Shown: in pieces, positions 20,579-31,924 of the stretch
Layout: every line of letters begins with the position of its first letter
Numbering within the stretch: position 1 is the stretch's first letter
DNA from: Ceratothoa steindachneri
Lineage: Eukaryota; Arthropoda; Malacostraca; Isopoda; Cymothoidae
Direction: 5' to 3'
Length of the DNA stretch: 64,000 nt
Assembly (NCBI GenBank): GCA_963969495.1
Contig: OZ018338.1
Coordinates: 43,372,301-43,436,300 of the forward strand
Notes under the pieces: generated by a model
The model's database searches: none
What the model saw: the letters and a program-made list of their open reading frames with translations, nothing else
Told to the model about the DNA's origin: nothing
Position numbers and translations under genes: made by a program

Positions 20579-20714
20579 GAGTTATCCCTCTCCTAGGCGG
20601 ATTGTCAACCAAGACTTCGAGCTCCACCTGCCCGGGTTTGAGTTCGGAGTTGTCCCTCTCCTAGGTGGATTGTCACACAAGACTATGAGCTCCACCTGCC
20701 CATACCGTAACCCT
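20579..20714 (-). repeat. 68-bp tandem repeat in the element's 5' region
   Basis: Two copies start at 20579 and 20647 (plus-strand view: GAGTTRTCCCTCTCCTAGG ... GAGCTCCACCTGCCC). Tandem 5' units often carry the internal promoter of non-LTR elements. Here that role is inferred from position only. Confidence 0.6.
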
Positions 20715-20770
20715 GGTATAGGGTGGCTACCGAGCGCTACGCCTTGCCAAAGGGCGACTCGTGATTTTGT

Positions 20771-21237
20771 CCGGGGCTGCTTATTCAGTTTATTCGCAAC
20801 TAACCTCTATATCTAGAGGCCTTCCCCCGATCCGCAACCTGGGGACCCGATGGATGGGAGTTGTCATCTCCAGCACCATATTAGAGTTAGAAAGGAGAAT
20901 GTTGGTTCTATGTGATCGTCTTAAGTATTTTGCCATCCTACATTTTAGTTATAGACTTGTTTGGGCCACATGGCGATTTTCGCAGCTCACACACTTAAAT
21001 TTATATACATTAAGGATCGCAGGTGCAAAGGGAGTGATTCTTTGTGGCTAAATTAGGGATTAATGGAACAGCGATTGGACTTTATTGATAAACTGGCATT
21101 AAGAACAAAATAAAATCTTATTGAATTTAGTAGTGAAATATTCAAGGTATGGTAATTAAAGGATAACCTATTGTTAAGAGAATGTTAGTAAATGAGTTTT
21201 GCCAGAGTTAGAAATATAGACAGGAATAGACATAAAG
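20771..21237. other. Spacer, nothing recognised
   Basis: The first part may still belong to the 5' end of the CR1/L2-like element. No gene seen. Confidence 0.4.
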
Positions 21238-22345
21238 CACTGGTTCTCAACCTTTTTAGCAGGTGACCCCAATCATGCTCCTCCAGCCATAACCACGACC
21301 CCACTGGTTTTATGCAGTGTATATAACTATATAATGTATGTGTTGCATGTTACTATATTACTGACTGTAGGGCGTATTCTGTAAAAGCAAAGGATAAGAA
21401 TAATTTCTTAGTAAAAGGTGCTGTAAGGCTGAAATAAAATAGACAAAATGAACATGATTAAATTTAATTCACTTTACTATGAACATTTTCATCAGAAAAA
21501 TTGTTATATTCCACAAAGGCAAACTAAAGATTAAACTGTTCCTTATTAACTGATAACTGATTTTAATGGGAGCCTTGGGGCTGGAGTTCACTGGTAAGTT
21601 TGTCCATTCGTGGCTCAATCGTAGAAAGTGCTACTTTTAAATCATGTTCAGGCTGCAACCGATTTCTACTTTTTGTTTTGATGGCAGCTAGGGATGCAAA
21701 CCCTGATTCACAAAAATAGGTTGTAGCGAACGGCAACAACACTTTCTCAGCCTCCCTTCCAAGGACTGGTTTCTCCTTCTTCACAACAGTCCAGAACATG
21801 CCTAGTAATTGTTGCTGAAAGTTGAAGTGGAGAATTTCATCATGTTGTCCCTCGATGAGCGACTCTTGCAGATTTTGAATGAAAGATTCTTCCTCTGAAA
21901 GGTTTTCGACGTCGACATCGAAGGGTCTGTACACCCAGTTGTATTTTTTCATGCAACTCTTCATTCAGAATATACTTTACAAACTCTTCACTCAGGTTTT
22001 AAAGGTGCTCAATAACGGTACTTTGTACGTTCAGAAGTAAGACGCCTTCTTCGTCTTCCAGAAAAAAAGTTCAAGGGTGGAAAGGACGCAGTCTTCTCCT
22101 TCTTAATCTTTCCCTCCCACAACTTCAGCTTTAACTTGAATGTTTTGAGCTTTTCTGACACAGAGAGATGAGTTTCATCTTTTCCTTGCATGGATATATC
22201 CAGCAAGTTCAACTCTGAAAATATATCTGTCAGATATGCCAATTTAAGTAACCACCTTGGCTCTGAAATCCTTGATGACAGTGCATGTTTCTTCTCAATC
22301 AAGAATATTTCAACCTCTGCACGCAATTCAAAAACTCTCTGGAGC
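21238..22345 (-). mobile_element. hAT transposon fragment with transposase C-terminus
   Basis: The plus-strand left end, CACTGGTTCTCAACC at about 21238, resembles Charlie-type hAT termini (CAGTGGTTCTCAACC). Inside are the transposase remnants at 21563-22347. The 5' part of the transposase and the other terminal repeat are missing. The hAT match stops at about 22345, where Tc1-like sequence begins. Confidence 0.75.
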
Positions 22346-22347
22346 AC
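21563..22347 (-). pseudogene. hAT transposase, C-terminal half
   Basis: Two frames in order. 22347-22009 (RVFELRAEVEIFLIEKKH, WLLKLAYLTDIFSELNLL) matches the central region of ZBED5/SCAND3-like hAT transposases. 21964-21563 (FATTYFCESGFASLAAIKTK, NRLQPEHDLKVALS) is the C-terminal dimerisation region. A gap of about 45 bp with a stop or frameshift separates them. The N-terminal BED finger and the first catalytic residues are absent. It is a remnant and not functional. Confidence 0.82.
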
Positions 22348-23205
22348 TTATCCTTTTGACAAAGATGTTCCGTATCTGTGGGTTTCCGAGACATGACCTT
22401 CTCACCGAGTATCTTCCCTCAAGTCGATATTTACAGGATTTAAACACTTCTTAACCACCGTTGTTGTGTGGCACGGAGAATTGTCCTGCATCAAATCATA
22501 CTAACTAATCCCGACGTTCGGAGAGAGGGGGATCATATGTTCCTGAAGCAGAATCTTGTATACCACAGCGTTTAATCTGTCGCCTAGACGAACGAGCGGA
22601 TGACTTCAGCTCTTGAAAACATGCCTTCCACGATGACCATGCTACCACTAAATTTACTCTTTTTTTTTCGTGTATGTGAGATTCAATTTATCACTTGTAC
22701 AACGACTTACATGCTTCTTCCCATCTGATCCAAACAAATTTACTTTGCTTTCTTCGCTGAAAAACACTTTCCCACCTTTCAGTACTCTAGAGGTAATGCT
22801 CCATAGTGAAGGCCAACCTAGATGCCTTTTTATTTTTACATATGAGTGGTTTCTTTGTAGGGGAGCGTGCTATAAGTTCCACCTCTTCCAAGCGACGTGT
22901 GGCAATTTGACGAGACATATTCAGGTTCACTTTCTCGGAAGCTTAAAATTAAATAGTAGTTGCTTTCTCAAATTGGTCCTTCATTGAGATCCGTTCCATC
23001 GTGCGATTTTCCTTTTGAGGGCCACTCGATTTCTTAGTCGACTCGCAGGAACCGCGTTCACTACACTCCATTATTGTGAGCGAAATCACACTTTTTGACC
23101 GATTACACTGTCGTGAAATATCAGTCTCTTTTTTTTCACTCTCCCGCTGGACAACCTGCTTTCTGAAGAATTTGTCCACTTTAACTAGACCCTTCATCTT
23201 GATAA
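22346..23205 (-). pseudogene. Tc1-like transposase remnant
   Basis: The minus strand from 23197 starts with a helix-turn-helix region (ISRQCNRSKSVISL) and runs into ESTKKSSGPQKENRTMERIS and MKDQFEKATTI, as in Tc1-family transposases. Further pieces in shifted frames include LMQDNSPCHTTTVVKK (about 22490-22440), the region of the second catalytic aspartate. The DDE end (a SPDLNPIEN-like block) is missing because the match stops at about 22400, where hAT sequence starts. Several stops and shifts. Confidence 0.72.
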
Positions 23206-26190
23206 ATGGGTAATATCATCAGTAGCAACCGAAAAAACAAGTGCGGTAATGTTACTATATATAGGTTATGAATCTTTACGCGAAAACTTAAAGTTATCGT
23301 TATTTACTTTTTGACGACTCACTTTATCAAAGATAGTACTATCATCATAACGTTTTTATCCACTATTCTGCTAAATAAAAGGGGACACCAGAGGGAAATC
23401 TCAGAGAATATTCTGTGTAATTTTCATTGAAATTAAACAAGAATTTTCAAGTAAATATAGATTTTGGTATTTTGTTCTCGAGTTTTGGAAGATACTGTAT
23501 TTCTGTAACAAATGCTTGAGCGTTTGATTGTTTAATTTCCATAGCGGAATTCCAGAGTCGATAAATAATTTACATAAGTCAATTGATAGTTCAAATGTGT
23601 ATGACTATTATTAGCAATCAAATAGATTGAGGAGACAAGCTTCCGTTTTTTGCGCTTACCTTTTTCCTAAAGCACACTTTGAAACCCTCCCCCCCCCCTA
23701 AAAAAAATATATTGTCTCAAAAACAATGAATGGAAGTGAGTTTAACGGAGAAAATAAGATGGGAGACACAAAAAATAAAAATAAGTAGAGCAACAGTTTT
23801 AAAAATCGATATGGAGAGTGAAAAAAGGTCTGTTTAAAAGTCGTCTTCAACATTTAATCGCTGGATGCACCCTGTGCAAACCGAGGATTCCAAGAAGATT
23901 GCATTCAAAATAAAAGTATTTGAAACTGTGAAGATGAACTCATTTCCCAGGATCGCTAAGGAGTTCTCGATCGATTCATCCCAGAATTCATCTTTCGTCA
24001 TCTTCTTTTTTCCTCTGATTTTAGTTTATTTTGACATACACAGTATCGCCCACCCCCCATCTTTGTACCATAAATCTTTCCCCCTTAACCTTTAGTGCTT
24101 TTCCTTAACTGTCGGTATGTACCATGACTATTTTCTCAATGATATGCAATTTATCTATACTTGTGGATAAATGGCAACCACAAATTATGATATACCGTGC
24201 GAGGCAGAGCAAACTGGGTAGCTTTTTGATCGAAAGCCTTTAAGAGAGATAATTCAATCAAATATATGAGATGTGGTTCAAAGAGAAGACGGGCCACCAT
24301 CCCCCATTACACCATCAATGCTCCCGATTGGCTCGATAACCACATCTCAGAGATGGATTGGATGCTGTGATGCACTTCCCTCCCCTTTCTTTGGTGTGCT
24401 GAAGAATTCAGCCTTTGCTGAAAAACCAAGGGGCATTCAGCATGATGAGGGAGGATAAGAGAAACCAGATGTGGTACGAAGTTCTTCTTTACTAACGTTT
24501 CGCTCTTCTGGGGATTCCTCAGTCACAACAGACTTACTCACTACGAGAATTATAAATTCTTGCGCAGAAATCATCAAAGATTTCTGTCGAAGGTTGTGCT
24601 ATTGTGGTAGACAGAACTTCTAAATGAATTGAAGAACGTGGTCAGTATTCAGAACAATTACTCTAATCATGCTTTTTAACTATTGTTCTAGTATCATGTG
24701 CATTGTAATTTCATTAATAATCACTCGAAATTTAATTAGCAACTTTGGAATGAGTGTTTATTGATCCCTCACTTACTTCTGCCTCACCCAATTTAACATC
24801 TTTTGAGCTTTACATATTGAATAGTGTTCTTTAGGGGAAGTCTTTTGATTTACTTTTCATATGAAGTTCATAAAGTTTCTACCAGAAGGTTCCGTCTCAC
24901 TTTCGATTACGGTACATTATTCAAATGTTCATTCTAGCCTTGACGTATCGTTTCTTGAGGTGAGGAGTTTTTATTGCAGTCGGCAAGCGAAGACATATGA
25001 ATTAGAATGTCATGGTCATGATATTTTGCATACCTTGATCCTCCATTTATTCGTGTCTATGTGACAAAACGCTCATTCGCTTGCAGTTCATTAATTCTTA
25101 CTTGTTGCCCTTTGTAAATAGAAACAAACCCTAGGCTTTGACCGTCGCGATGATATCTTCTCTTTCTTTACGCAATTATTAAGCAAATTGGCAAGGAGAT
25201 GAGCAAGCTATTCCATTAATGTTGTTATAGGGCCAACCACTACGGCGACCCGTCCATGATTTGCCATTTTTTCGCCTTTCAGTGCGTGGAACTCCTAAAC
25301 ATGCACATATCAGGTATCTGATGCGCATCGTAATATTACATATACCTCCTTAACTTGTACCTACCTATCGAATTACCTACCAACTGACCTACATACCTAC
25401 CTACCTTTCTTATTACCTTCTTTATACCTTCCTTAATACTTACATTCCTTTTCTCCCGTCTTTCCGACTTTCGTTCCTTTCCTTCGAGAAGTTTGTTACA
25501 CATTTCATAATCGAAGGTGAATGGTATTAGTAGATTTCCGCCAGCAATGGCCGTTCCCATATAAACTATAGTTGAGGTTTAGCGGGTCAGAACTATTCAT
25601 ATCGATGTTTCGCAATGAGTGAGATGAAAGCACTGGATATCATGGATTATATAATCGATAACTGCAAGTTGATTCTGGTGAATACAATGGTTGAGTGGAT
25701 AAATATTGTTGAAAGGTCGATGGTAGAAGCAGCACCTTATAACTACAACAAATCATCTACATAATATGACATTTATACTGTTGTAAGAAGCCTGAATAGA
25801 GTTCAAGGCATGGCGATAAATAAAAATTAGTCACTTGCCGAGTGTAGGGATCTGATCAATTACTGGTTCCAAGAACTAGTCTTGTTTCTTTGTCTACTTA
25901 GTTGAACAGCCAAATTAGTGCTCCATAAAACTACTTTCTGGGTTCGTATAAACACTGTACTATTTATGACCTATTTGCATTACATTTTTATGTTTGTTTT
26001 TCAATTAAAAAATAAAGCATTAGTTTGTTTCACACAAAATGTCATTGTTTGAATAGTTAGTTGAAGATGGGAGAGAAAAAGAGAAAATAATAAATATTTG
26101 ATCAAATTATGATCCATTTGCGCCATTTTCATCTCTCTAAAAGTCATAAGGCCTAGTGATGCCATTGAGTAAAAACACGAATAATGTCCT
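23206..26190. other. Long stretch without recognisable gene
   Basis: Short frames only, none with a domain I recognise. Minor features: a C run at about 23689, and a CTAC-rich stretch with repeated ACCTACCT at about 25355-25420. Probably old, decayed repeats. Confidence 0.5.
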
Positions 26191-26199
26191 TCCCACTAT

Positions 26200-26520
26200 T
26201 GGAACTTTTATATCGAGTATGGAGTTAAAAGGGCTTGAAAAGTGGGTAACCTGTAGGAGAAATGTAAGGTGGATATGGAGGATGTTGCAAAACTTTATAT
26301 TTCAATTGTAGCGTAAGCGCAACCAGCCGAGAGGTGTGGGATTTTGCATTTGAAAGAAGCCCCTTTGGTCCATGTCTATTGAACGCTTGATGCCTTTGGT
26401 GACTAATCTTGAATGAATTTTTGCAATCTGTCGACAATATAATGTGTTGTTAGTGTTTCCCTTGGTTAAAAAAGTGGATGTTTCTTCTTGTCTTTCACCC
26501 GACTATAACCATAATTTCTT
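26200..26520 (-). pseudogene. Mariner transposase fragment
   Basis: The minus strand contains FKISHQRHQ... in one frame and, in 26340-26225, LQLKYKVLQHPPYPPYISP followed by TGYPLFKPF. This matches the SETMAR-like mariner block that normally reads as HPPYSPDLSPTDYHLF. The third catalytic aspartate is glycine here, and the region of the second (normally HDNARPH) reads SNAKSHT. This is a short, decayed fragment with no terminal repeats found. Confidence 0.68.
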
Positions 26521-28615
26521 TCATACAACAATGGCTTTGGCATTTGACTTTGGTTTTAATTCTTGTCTACTAATTCTCTAGAACGATTCTTGTTATAGAA
26601 TAGGATCCATTTTTCATTACAAAGGCTAATTTTATTTAAAAAAACGGATCTTTAATCTCTTTGAAAACTTGCATTTTCAGAGTTTCAATCACTCGTAAGT
26701 GGATCCCACTTTTCTAATATTTTAATCTACCCCATTGTTTTGCGAATTTGTGATAGAGTAGCTGCTAAAGCTATAAAGTCTTTAGCAGGTGCTGGAACTC
26801 TTTCTCGTGGGTTATTGAGCCCTGCAATAACCCACAAGTTTGGGCTTCCATTGAGGTTGAATATTGCTGTCCATGTTTCCAGACCTAAACTTCTTTCACC
26901 AACGCTGAACAGTTTTCACTGGAGTAATATTCACCCAAATGCCTTTTTAAATAGCAGTATGTGCCAATTTAAATTTGTACTTGAAAATCACTCTAAATTA
27001 TTGGGTAGATAACATTTCTGTTGAGATGATTAAAAGACCTATAAACATTCACTTGGACTCTACTTACACCAAATCTGCAAAATAGATGAAATTACCTTAG
27101 TAAATCAATTATTCATTTACTCTTTTCATGATCTCAGAAAAGCCTGATTTTCATTTGAAGCAACCTAGTAGTTGTCCCCCTTCACTTCGGGTAGCCTGAT
27201 ACGCTGGAGATGAAATATAAAGAGGGAAACCATTTCTAAAAACAAATGGGTGGGAATAATAATAGCTGTAAAAAGAGTTGGTAGAAAGAATGGTATAAAA
27301 ACCTCCTAAAACATAAATGCTGAGAGATGTTAGGGGCATTTATAAATGTCTTCAGATAAATACTATTCAAGTTTGCCTTGGTTCAAATGTAGAAACTGGA
27401 GAACTGAGAACGAAAGTAAGATGCTTTCAAGTCTTGAAAAGAAGTTATTTGGTTTATAGTGGTACCGAGGCGATTGGTCAACGGAACGTTAAAATCATCA
27501 CAATCTGAACGCCAATTGGATGCCACCAAAGAAAGAACGCTACAGCGTGACTCCAGAAAACGAGCAGCCATTGCGAAATAAAGTCCGAAAATGTGTCCGG
27601 TAAAAGTAAAAACGTGGAGTAGGGGTCTTCCCAAAACCTATGTTATCGCTTCAGTGAATCCCGCAAGAGGAGTAGAGGGAATGTTCAGTAGAGATGAACT
27701 TCAAATATTCTCCTAATTTGACTTCTAGAGTTATGTGCCAGGAATTTTTACTTCCCCTTAACTTGAACATTGTTTTCACTAAACTATTTTCAAAAATATT
27801 CGGAGAGAAAAGCTACTTTTAGATTTTATTTCTTTTAAAACAACAAGATAAATTCACATTAAAAGATAAAGAGGAGAGAATACGTCCTCAGTTTATCCGA
27901 CTAACTTCCCTATCTGCTTCAAACATTTTTGCTAACCAGTCCATTATCCCTAAAACGAATCCTTTGGAAAGCTATTTTTTCCCGTTTCTCTCAACTTTGA
28001 AGTAATTAGAGGGGGAAACCTTATTAATTATATCATCAAAAGACAATTTCTTATTGTCCAAGCTTGTTTTTCTTCTGCTCAGCTTCCCCCCGGTCGGGGA
28101 AAAGTATTACTCAGTTTGTTGAGAGAGTTTCCTCGCCTCTTTTCCTTTCTCGTCTAATTGTTTGACTTTAACTTGCTCATTTCGCCGCCCCTCTTGTGTA
28201 TTCGACTCTTTTATTGCTTCTTTATAAGAAGAAATTCCGAGGAAAAATAACAAGGGCGCTAATCGCGTCTTTATTTTTAGACTTGTTTATTATTTCGAAT
28301 TGACGCGATTTTTATCACATTGTTCTTTTCCATCGTTTCCTGGTTCTTTGTAGAGGATTGGTGTATTACTCTATCATCTCTTGGGATTCTATTTAAATTA
28401 TTTCTTTTTTCGTATATCTTCTCCCTTACGGAGCGTTCGTAGTTACGAGTTCATATATTCTTTTAGAGGTACTTGTTTTTGTAGATTCATATTACGTCCA
28501 TCCGGCTCAATGTTTTTGGGTGATGAGATTTACTTCGAGTCTCTTTTTATCCCTAACATTTTCCTCTATCACTGTTTTCTGTTTATCCAATTGTATCCTT
28601 CTTCAAAACCTCTTT
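26521..28615. other. Long stretch without recognisable gene
   Basis: Short frames at 26740-27012 and 27383-27634 have no motif I recognise. AT-rich elsewhere. Confidence 0.5.
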
Positions 28616-30660
28616 GACACTACAACTTAGCGGGCAAAAGAACGCCCCAGCACCAAGTTCGAGCGGTAGAAAGCAAACTCGTTGTGGTACCTGGATAGGT
28701 ACCACGTACCCGGCTGCCCCAGACTAGGACATTGAATTTAAACGTGACGTGAATCATGTACCCATCTTTGCGGATATGTACAGATAAGCACTCTATCAGA
28801 TGGCGCTGCATCTCACGAGTGTGTTCGATTTGGAGAAGAAATAAAAGAACTTGTTTCCGTGGAGACATTAAAGGATAGGCCCAAGGGAAGAGTCGGAACG
28901 CAATGGCAAGTAACTTTAAATTCCCGGGCGCTGTCTCCCATCTTTCTCAAGCAGTTCGCAGGACTGTATTGATTACTGCCATGTAATCTTTTTATGAAAA
29001 AGCGAAACACCCGTTCGGTTGCTCAGTCGTTGCAGACCGCTTAGCCACCTCACCAGTGTGGTCTTTTTCTAGGAACTCATACATGTCCCGGAACCAAGCA
29101 GTATAAAATCGCAAACAAAGAAATGTGGAGATTCCAGTGCTTCGACGGAGTTTGAGGACTCGGTGAGTCCCTATGAATTATATAGAGGTTTTGGAGTCGG
29201 GCACAGCATATCATCTCCCTTACCGAGTGGTATATTGTAACCAGCTCAATCATGAAGACGTGTGCAGCGCCTTGAAGAGACCCCCCCACACTTCATATTT
29301 AGATTGAAATGAGGGAGAGAACATTTCAGTGTGACACAATGCATGATCAAAGAAATGGGAAAGTAATAACTCTAGAGTTGTGAAGGAGCAGAGGCGTGGT
29401 GACAAACTTGGATTCTCTCGTTATCATAAGCACTATCGTGATTGATTACGGACGAAATGAAAGCCGTTGGCAAATATAAGATATGTTGAACACGTGCGTA
29501 CAAGCGCATCATGTACAATACTTTACACGGCGTAAAGAAAGTTGCATTTTCACTGAGTCGATTAGAACCTTTCAATAGAAGTTATCTGGAAGGCATCAGT
29601 GTCCGAACGGAGACCAGTGTGGTGAAATAAATTCATCATCTGCAGTAGAAATTATGGTGTAGAATACTAAATCTAGCCCTCTGAGTTCAAGCTTTAAGCG
29701 AAAAAAGTCGCAAAAATTAGGGTAGTACTATGAATGAGCTACGTTTTGAACGCCTCAGGGTGGAAAATATCCATGGCGTTGACACAATAAATCCTAAGGC
29801 TACAAATGTCTGTCCATTTCAAAGGTAAAACATGGGTCGAATACAAGGCCAAGTAATAGTTGCGAATCCAACACATCTAGACAAATCCTGTTTAGGAATA
29901 CGTTGAAATCGGAGCGTGTACGAGATGGCAGGGGAATTCCTTCACTTTGGCTTTGGCCATAGAAACCAAAATCCATGCGTTTCACATTACGAGAGACGCA
30001 ACTCAGTGCCTGTTGGAGTCTGTGTTCCAATGTAGACATCTAAAAAGTGGAAAAAAAATCGAAAAATCGTTTCATTAGATGGCGATGAGAACATCTTCTG
30101 ACAATACCGAGGTATACTGTTAGTGCTAGAGGCAAATAAAGTGACGCTAAGGAAATTTTCATGTGGCACACCCTCATGCCATACAGATTGAAAGAGTTCT
30201 CTCCCCTATTAGTCCGAAAATCGAAAATCTCGTAAAAATACAGACAGAAAAATGTGGAAGTTAGAGACCTTACTGACATAGAATAGAGGGTATCTGAAGC
30301 CTTTTCTCAATCTAAAAGATTCCTTGCGAAATGCTGCCAGCAAAGGAAAGCCTAGCATTCCTCTACTACACAAAACATCCTATGTGTCTAGTGGAACTTA
30401 CGGAAACCACAATGCCCTAAGGACAGGTGATTTTCGCTGTCTACAGAAATACTCGTAAGCTAACCTAATCTTTACCAATTTTGATAAACTTGCAAATGCA
30501 AGAGATTAGAAAAATTGCGCAGAAATCAGTCATGGTAAAATAATCTCTCCCAAGCTTGCAAAAAAAGAAAGCACCGTAGTCATTCTTTATGAATCTGAAA
30601 CGATACCCTTAGACCAAATCCTGTTAAACAGCTAAGAGAAAAGTCAATCATGCTAAACTA

Positions 30661-30692
30661 CGAGGGGCAGTCAATAAGTTTTGCAATTCGGA
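30661..30692 (+). repeat. Left mariner terminal inverted repeat
   Basis: About 32 bp starting CGAGGGGCAGTCAATAAG. It pairs with 31893-31924 with a few mismatches. Confidence 0.88.
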
Positions 30693-30726
30693 TATAAGAA
30701 AACGAGATATGAGGAAAAGTATTTTA

Positions 30727-31746
30727 TTATTTTTCAATATAACTACCCTTGACTCCAATGCACTTGCGCCACTTGTCCCTGAGGCTTCGAATTCTCGACA
30801 ACCAGAAATCTCCCTACTGCTGTTCAATCCACTCCTGGACGGCGAGCTGGACAACTTCATCGTCCCCGAGCCGGCGGAATAAAAAGTAGTCGCTAGGGGC
30901 CAGATCTGGACTTTAGGGGAAATGGTTAAGCTGTTCGAATCCGCTTTCGCGCAGGGCAGCTTGTGCAACTCTGGCCTTGTGGACAGGGGCATTGTTGTGG
31001 AGGAGCAGGACACCGCGTGTCAACTTGCCGCGCCGCTTCTGACGGATGCATTTTTTCAACCCAGCCAGTTCCTTGGCGTAATATTGGCCTGTTATGGTCC
31101 TTCCACGAGGCGCATAGTCCATTATCAACACTCCCTCAGAATCCCAGAAGATGGTGGCCATGATCTTTCCGGCTGAGGGTTGGGTCCGGAACTTGATGCG
31201 GGTCGGAGAGCCCCTGTGCTTCCAGGCCATGCTTTTGAGCTTGGTCTCGGGATCCCAGTGATGGATCCGAGTTTCATCACCTGTCACTATGCGTGACTCG
31301 AATCCCGCCGTGTCTTGGTTGTACAGGAGAAGCAGCTCCTCCGAACTTTGACGACGTTGAAGTCGATCATGGGGCGTGAGGTTTCGTGACATTTCTAGGG
31401 ACCCAACGGGTAGAGACCTTGGTCATGGCCAAATTGTCGTGGATGATGTTGATAACACTTCCATGTGATATTTCAAGTTCTCGCTCGATTTCTTCGACCT
31501 TTACCCGTAGATTTTCGAGGATAATCCTCTCCACACGGGTTACATTGTCCTCGTTGGTCACGTCTGACGGGCGTCCTGGATGGGGGTCATCTTCAAGAGA
31601 CTCACGACCATGGCGGAACTCCCTATTCCAGCGAGCAATGGTTGAATAGAAAGGGGCACTGCAACCATGCATTCATGGATCTCTTTTGCATTATTGCCTT
31701 CCTTGGTTAAAAATTTGATAACTGAGCGGTGCTCAACCTTCTCCAT
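30727..31746 (-). pseudogene. Mariner transposase, frameshifted and catalytically damaged
   Basis: The total span of about 340 codons is the normal mariner length. It starts at 31746 (MEKVEHRSVIKFLTKEG) and is broken into three frames (31746-31560, 31672-31367, 31392-30913), plus an in-frame stop before SPDLAPSDYFLF. The two helix-turn-helix regions are in the first two frames. The first catalytic Asp is present (IVTGDETRIHHW). The second, normally HDNAP, is HNNAP. The third lies in SDY. The spacing from second to third position is 34 residues, which gives the DD34D signature. Cut-and-paste transposition would need all three acids, so this copy is dead on several counts. Confidence 0.9.
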
Positions 31747-31892
31747 TGTTGAAAAATTTGTGACTGACGATCTGCGATCAGCTACTGCTTCTTAAATAAA
31801 CGAGATAGGAGTGTGCGACTGTAGGTCTTTACTTGTCATAACTTGTCCTAATACCCCCACAAACAGCCATTCCCCTTCCTCTGTTTTGCCCT

Positions 31893-31924
31893 ACCGATTC
31901 GCCAAACTTATTGACCACCCCTCG
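31893..31924 (-). repeat. Right mariner terminal inverted repeat
   Basis: Reverse complement of the left repeat with a few mismatches, followed by TA. Confidence 0.88.

Larger units (their letters stand above)
16956..20770 (-). mobile_element. CR1/L2-like non-LTR retrotransposon, apparently full length
   Basis: In minus-strand order: a 5' region with a 68-bp tandem repeat (20579-20708), a 72-codon frame, the 994-codon endonuclease-RT frame (20184-17200), a 3' UTR, and a terminal (TAA)n tail (16974-16956). The long frame has no stop or shift and keeps all catalytic boxes seen, so the copy is young and could have been active. There is no RNase H or zinc-knuckle ORF1, which fits the CR1/L2/Crack group rather than the I group. 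The 5' limit is approximate and no TSD was found by eye. Confidence 0.88.
30661..31924 (-). mobile_element. Complete mariner element (1,264 bp), inactive
   Basis: The terminal inverted repeats begin CGAGGGGCAGTCAATAAGTT on the left and, reversed, CGAGGGGTGGTCAATAAGTT on the right. Both are flanked by the TA duplication expected for mariner (30659-30660 and 31925-31926). The single transposase gene runs on the minus strand. The insertion sits inside I-like copy C. Confidence 0.93.

Noticed and set aside
16940..20900. Possible TSD of the CR1/L2-like element (GTAGAATGTCT against GGAGAATGTTG)
   Set aside because: The match is poor and the 5' edge is not fixed, so it is not reported as a duplication.
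24260..24480. Frame with repeated proline and serine on the minus strand
   Set aside because: Too short and without motif. It could be a decayed repeat, but nothing supports a gene.
26740..27634. Short frames as host exons
   Set aside because: No recognisable domain, no clear splice structure by eye, and no similarity I can name.
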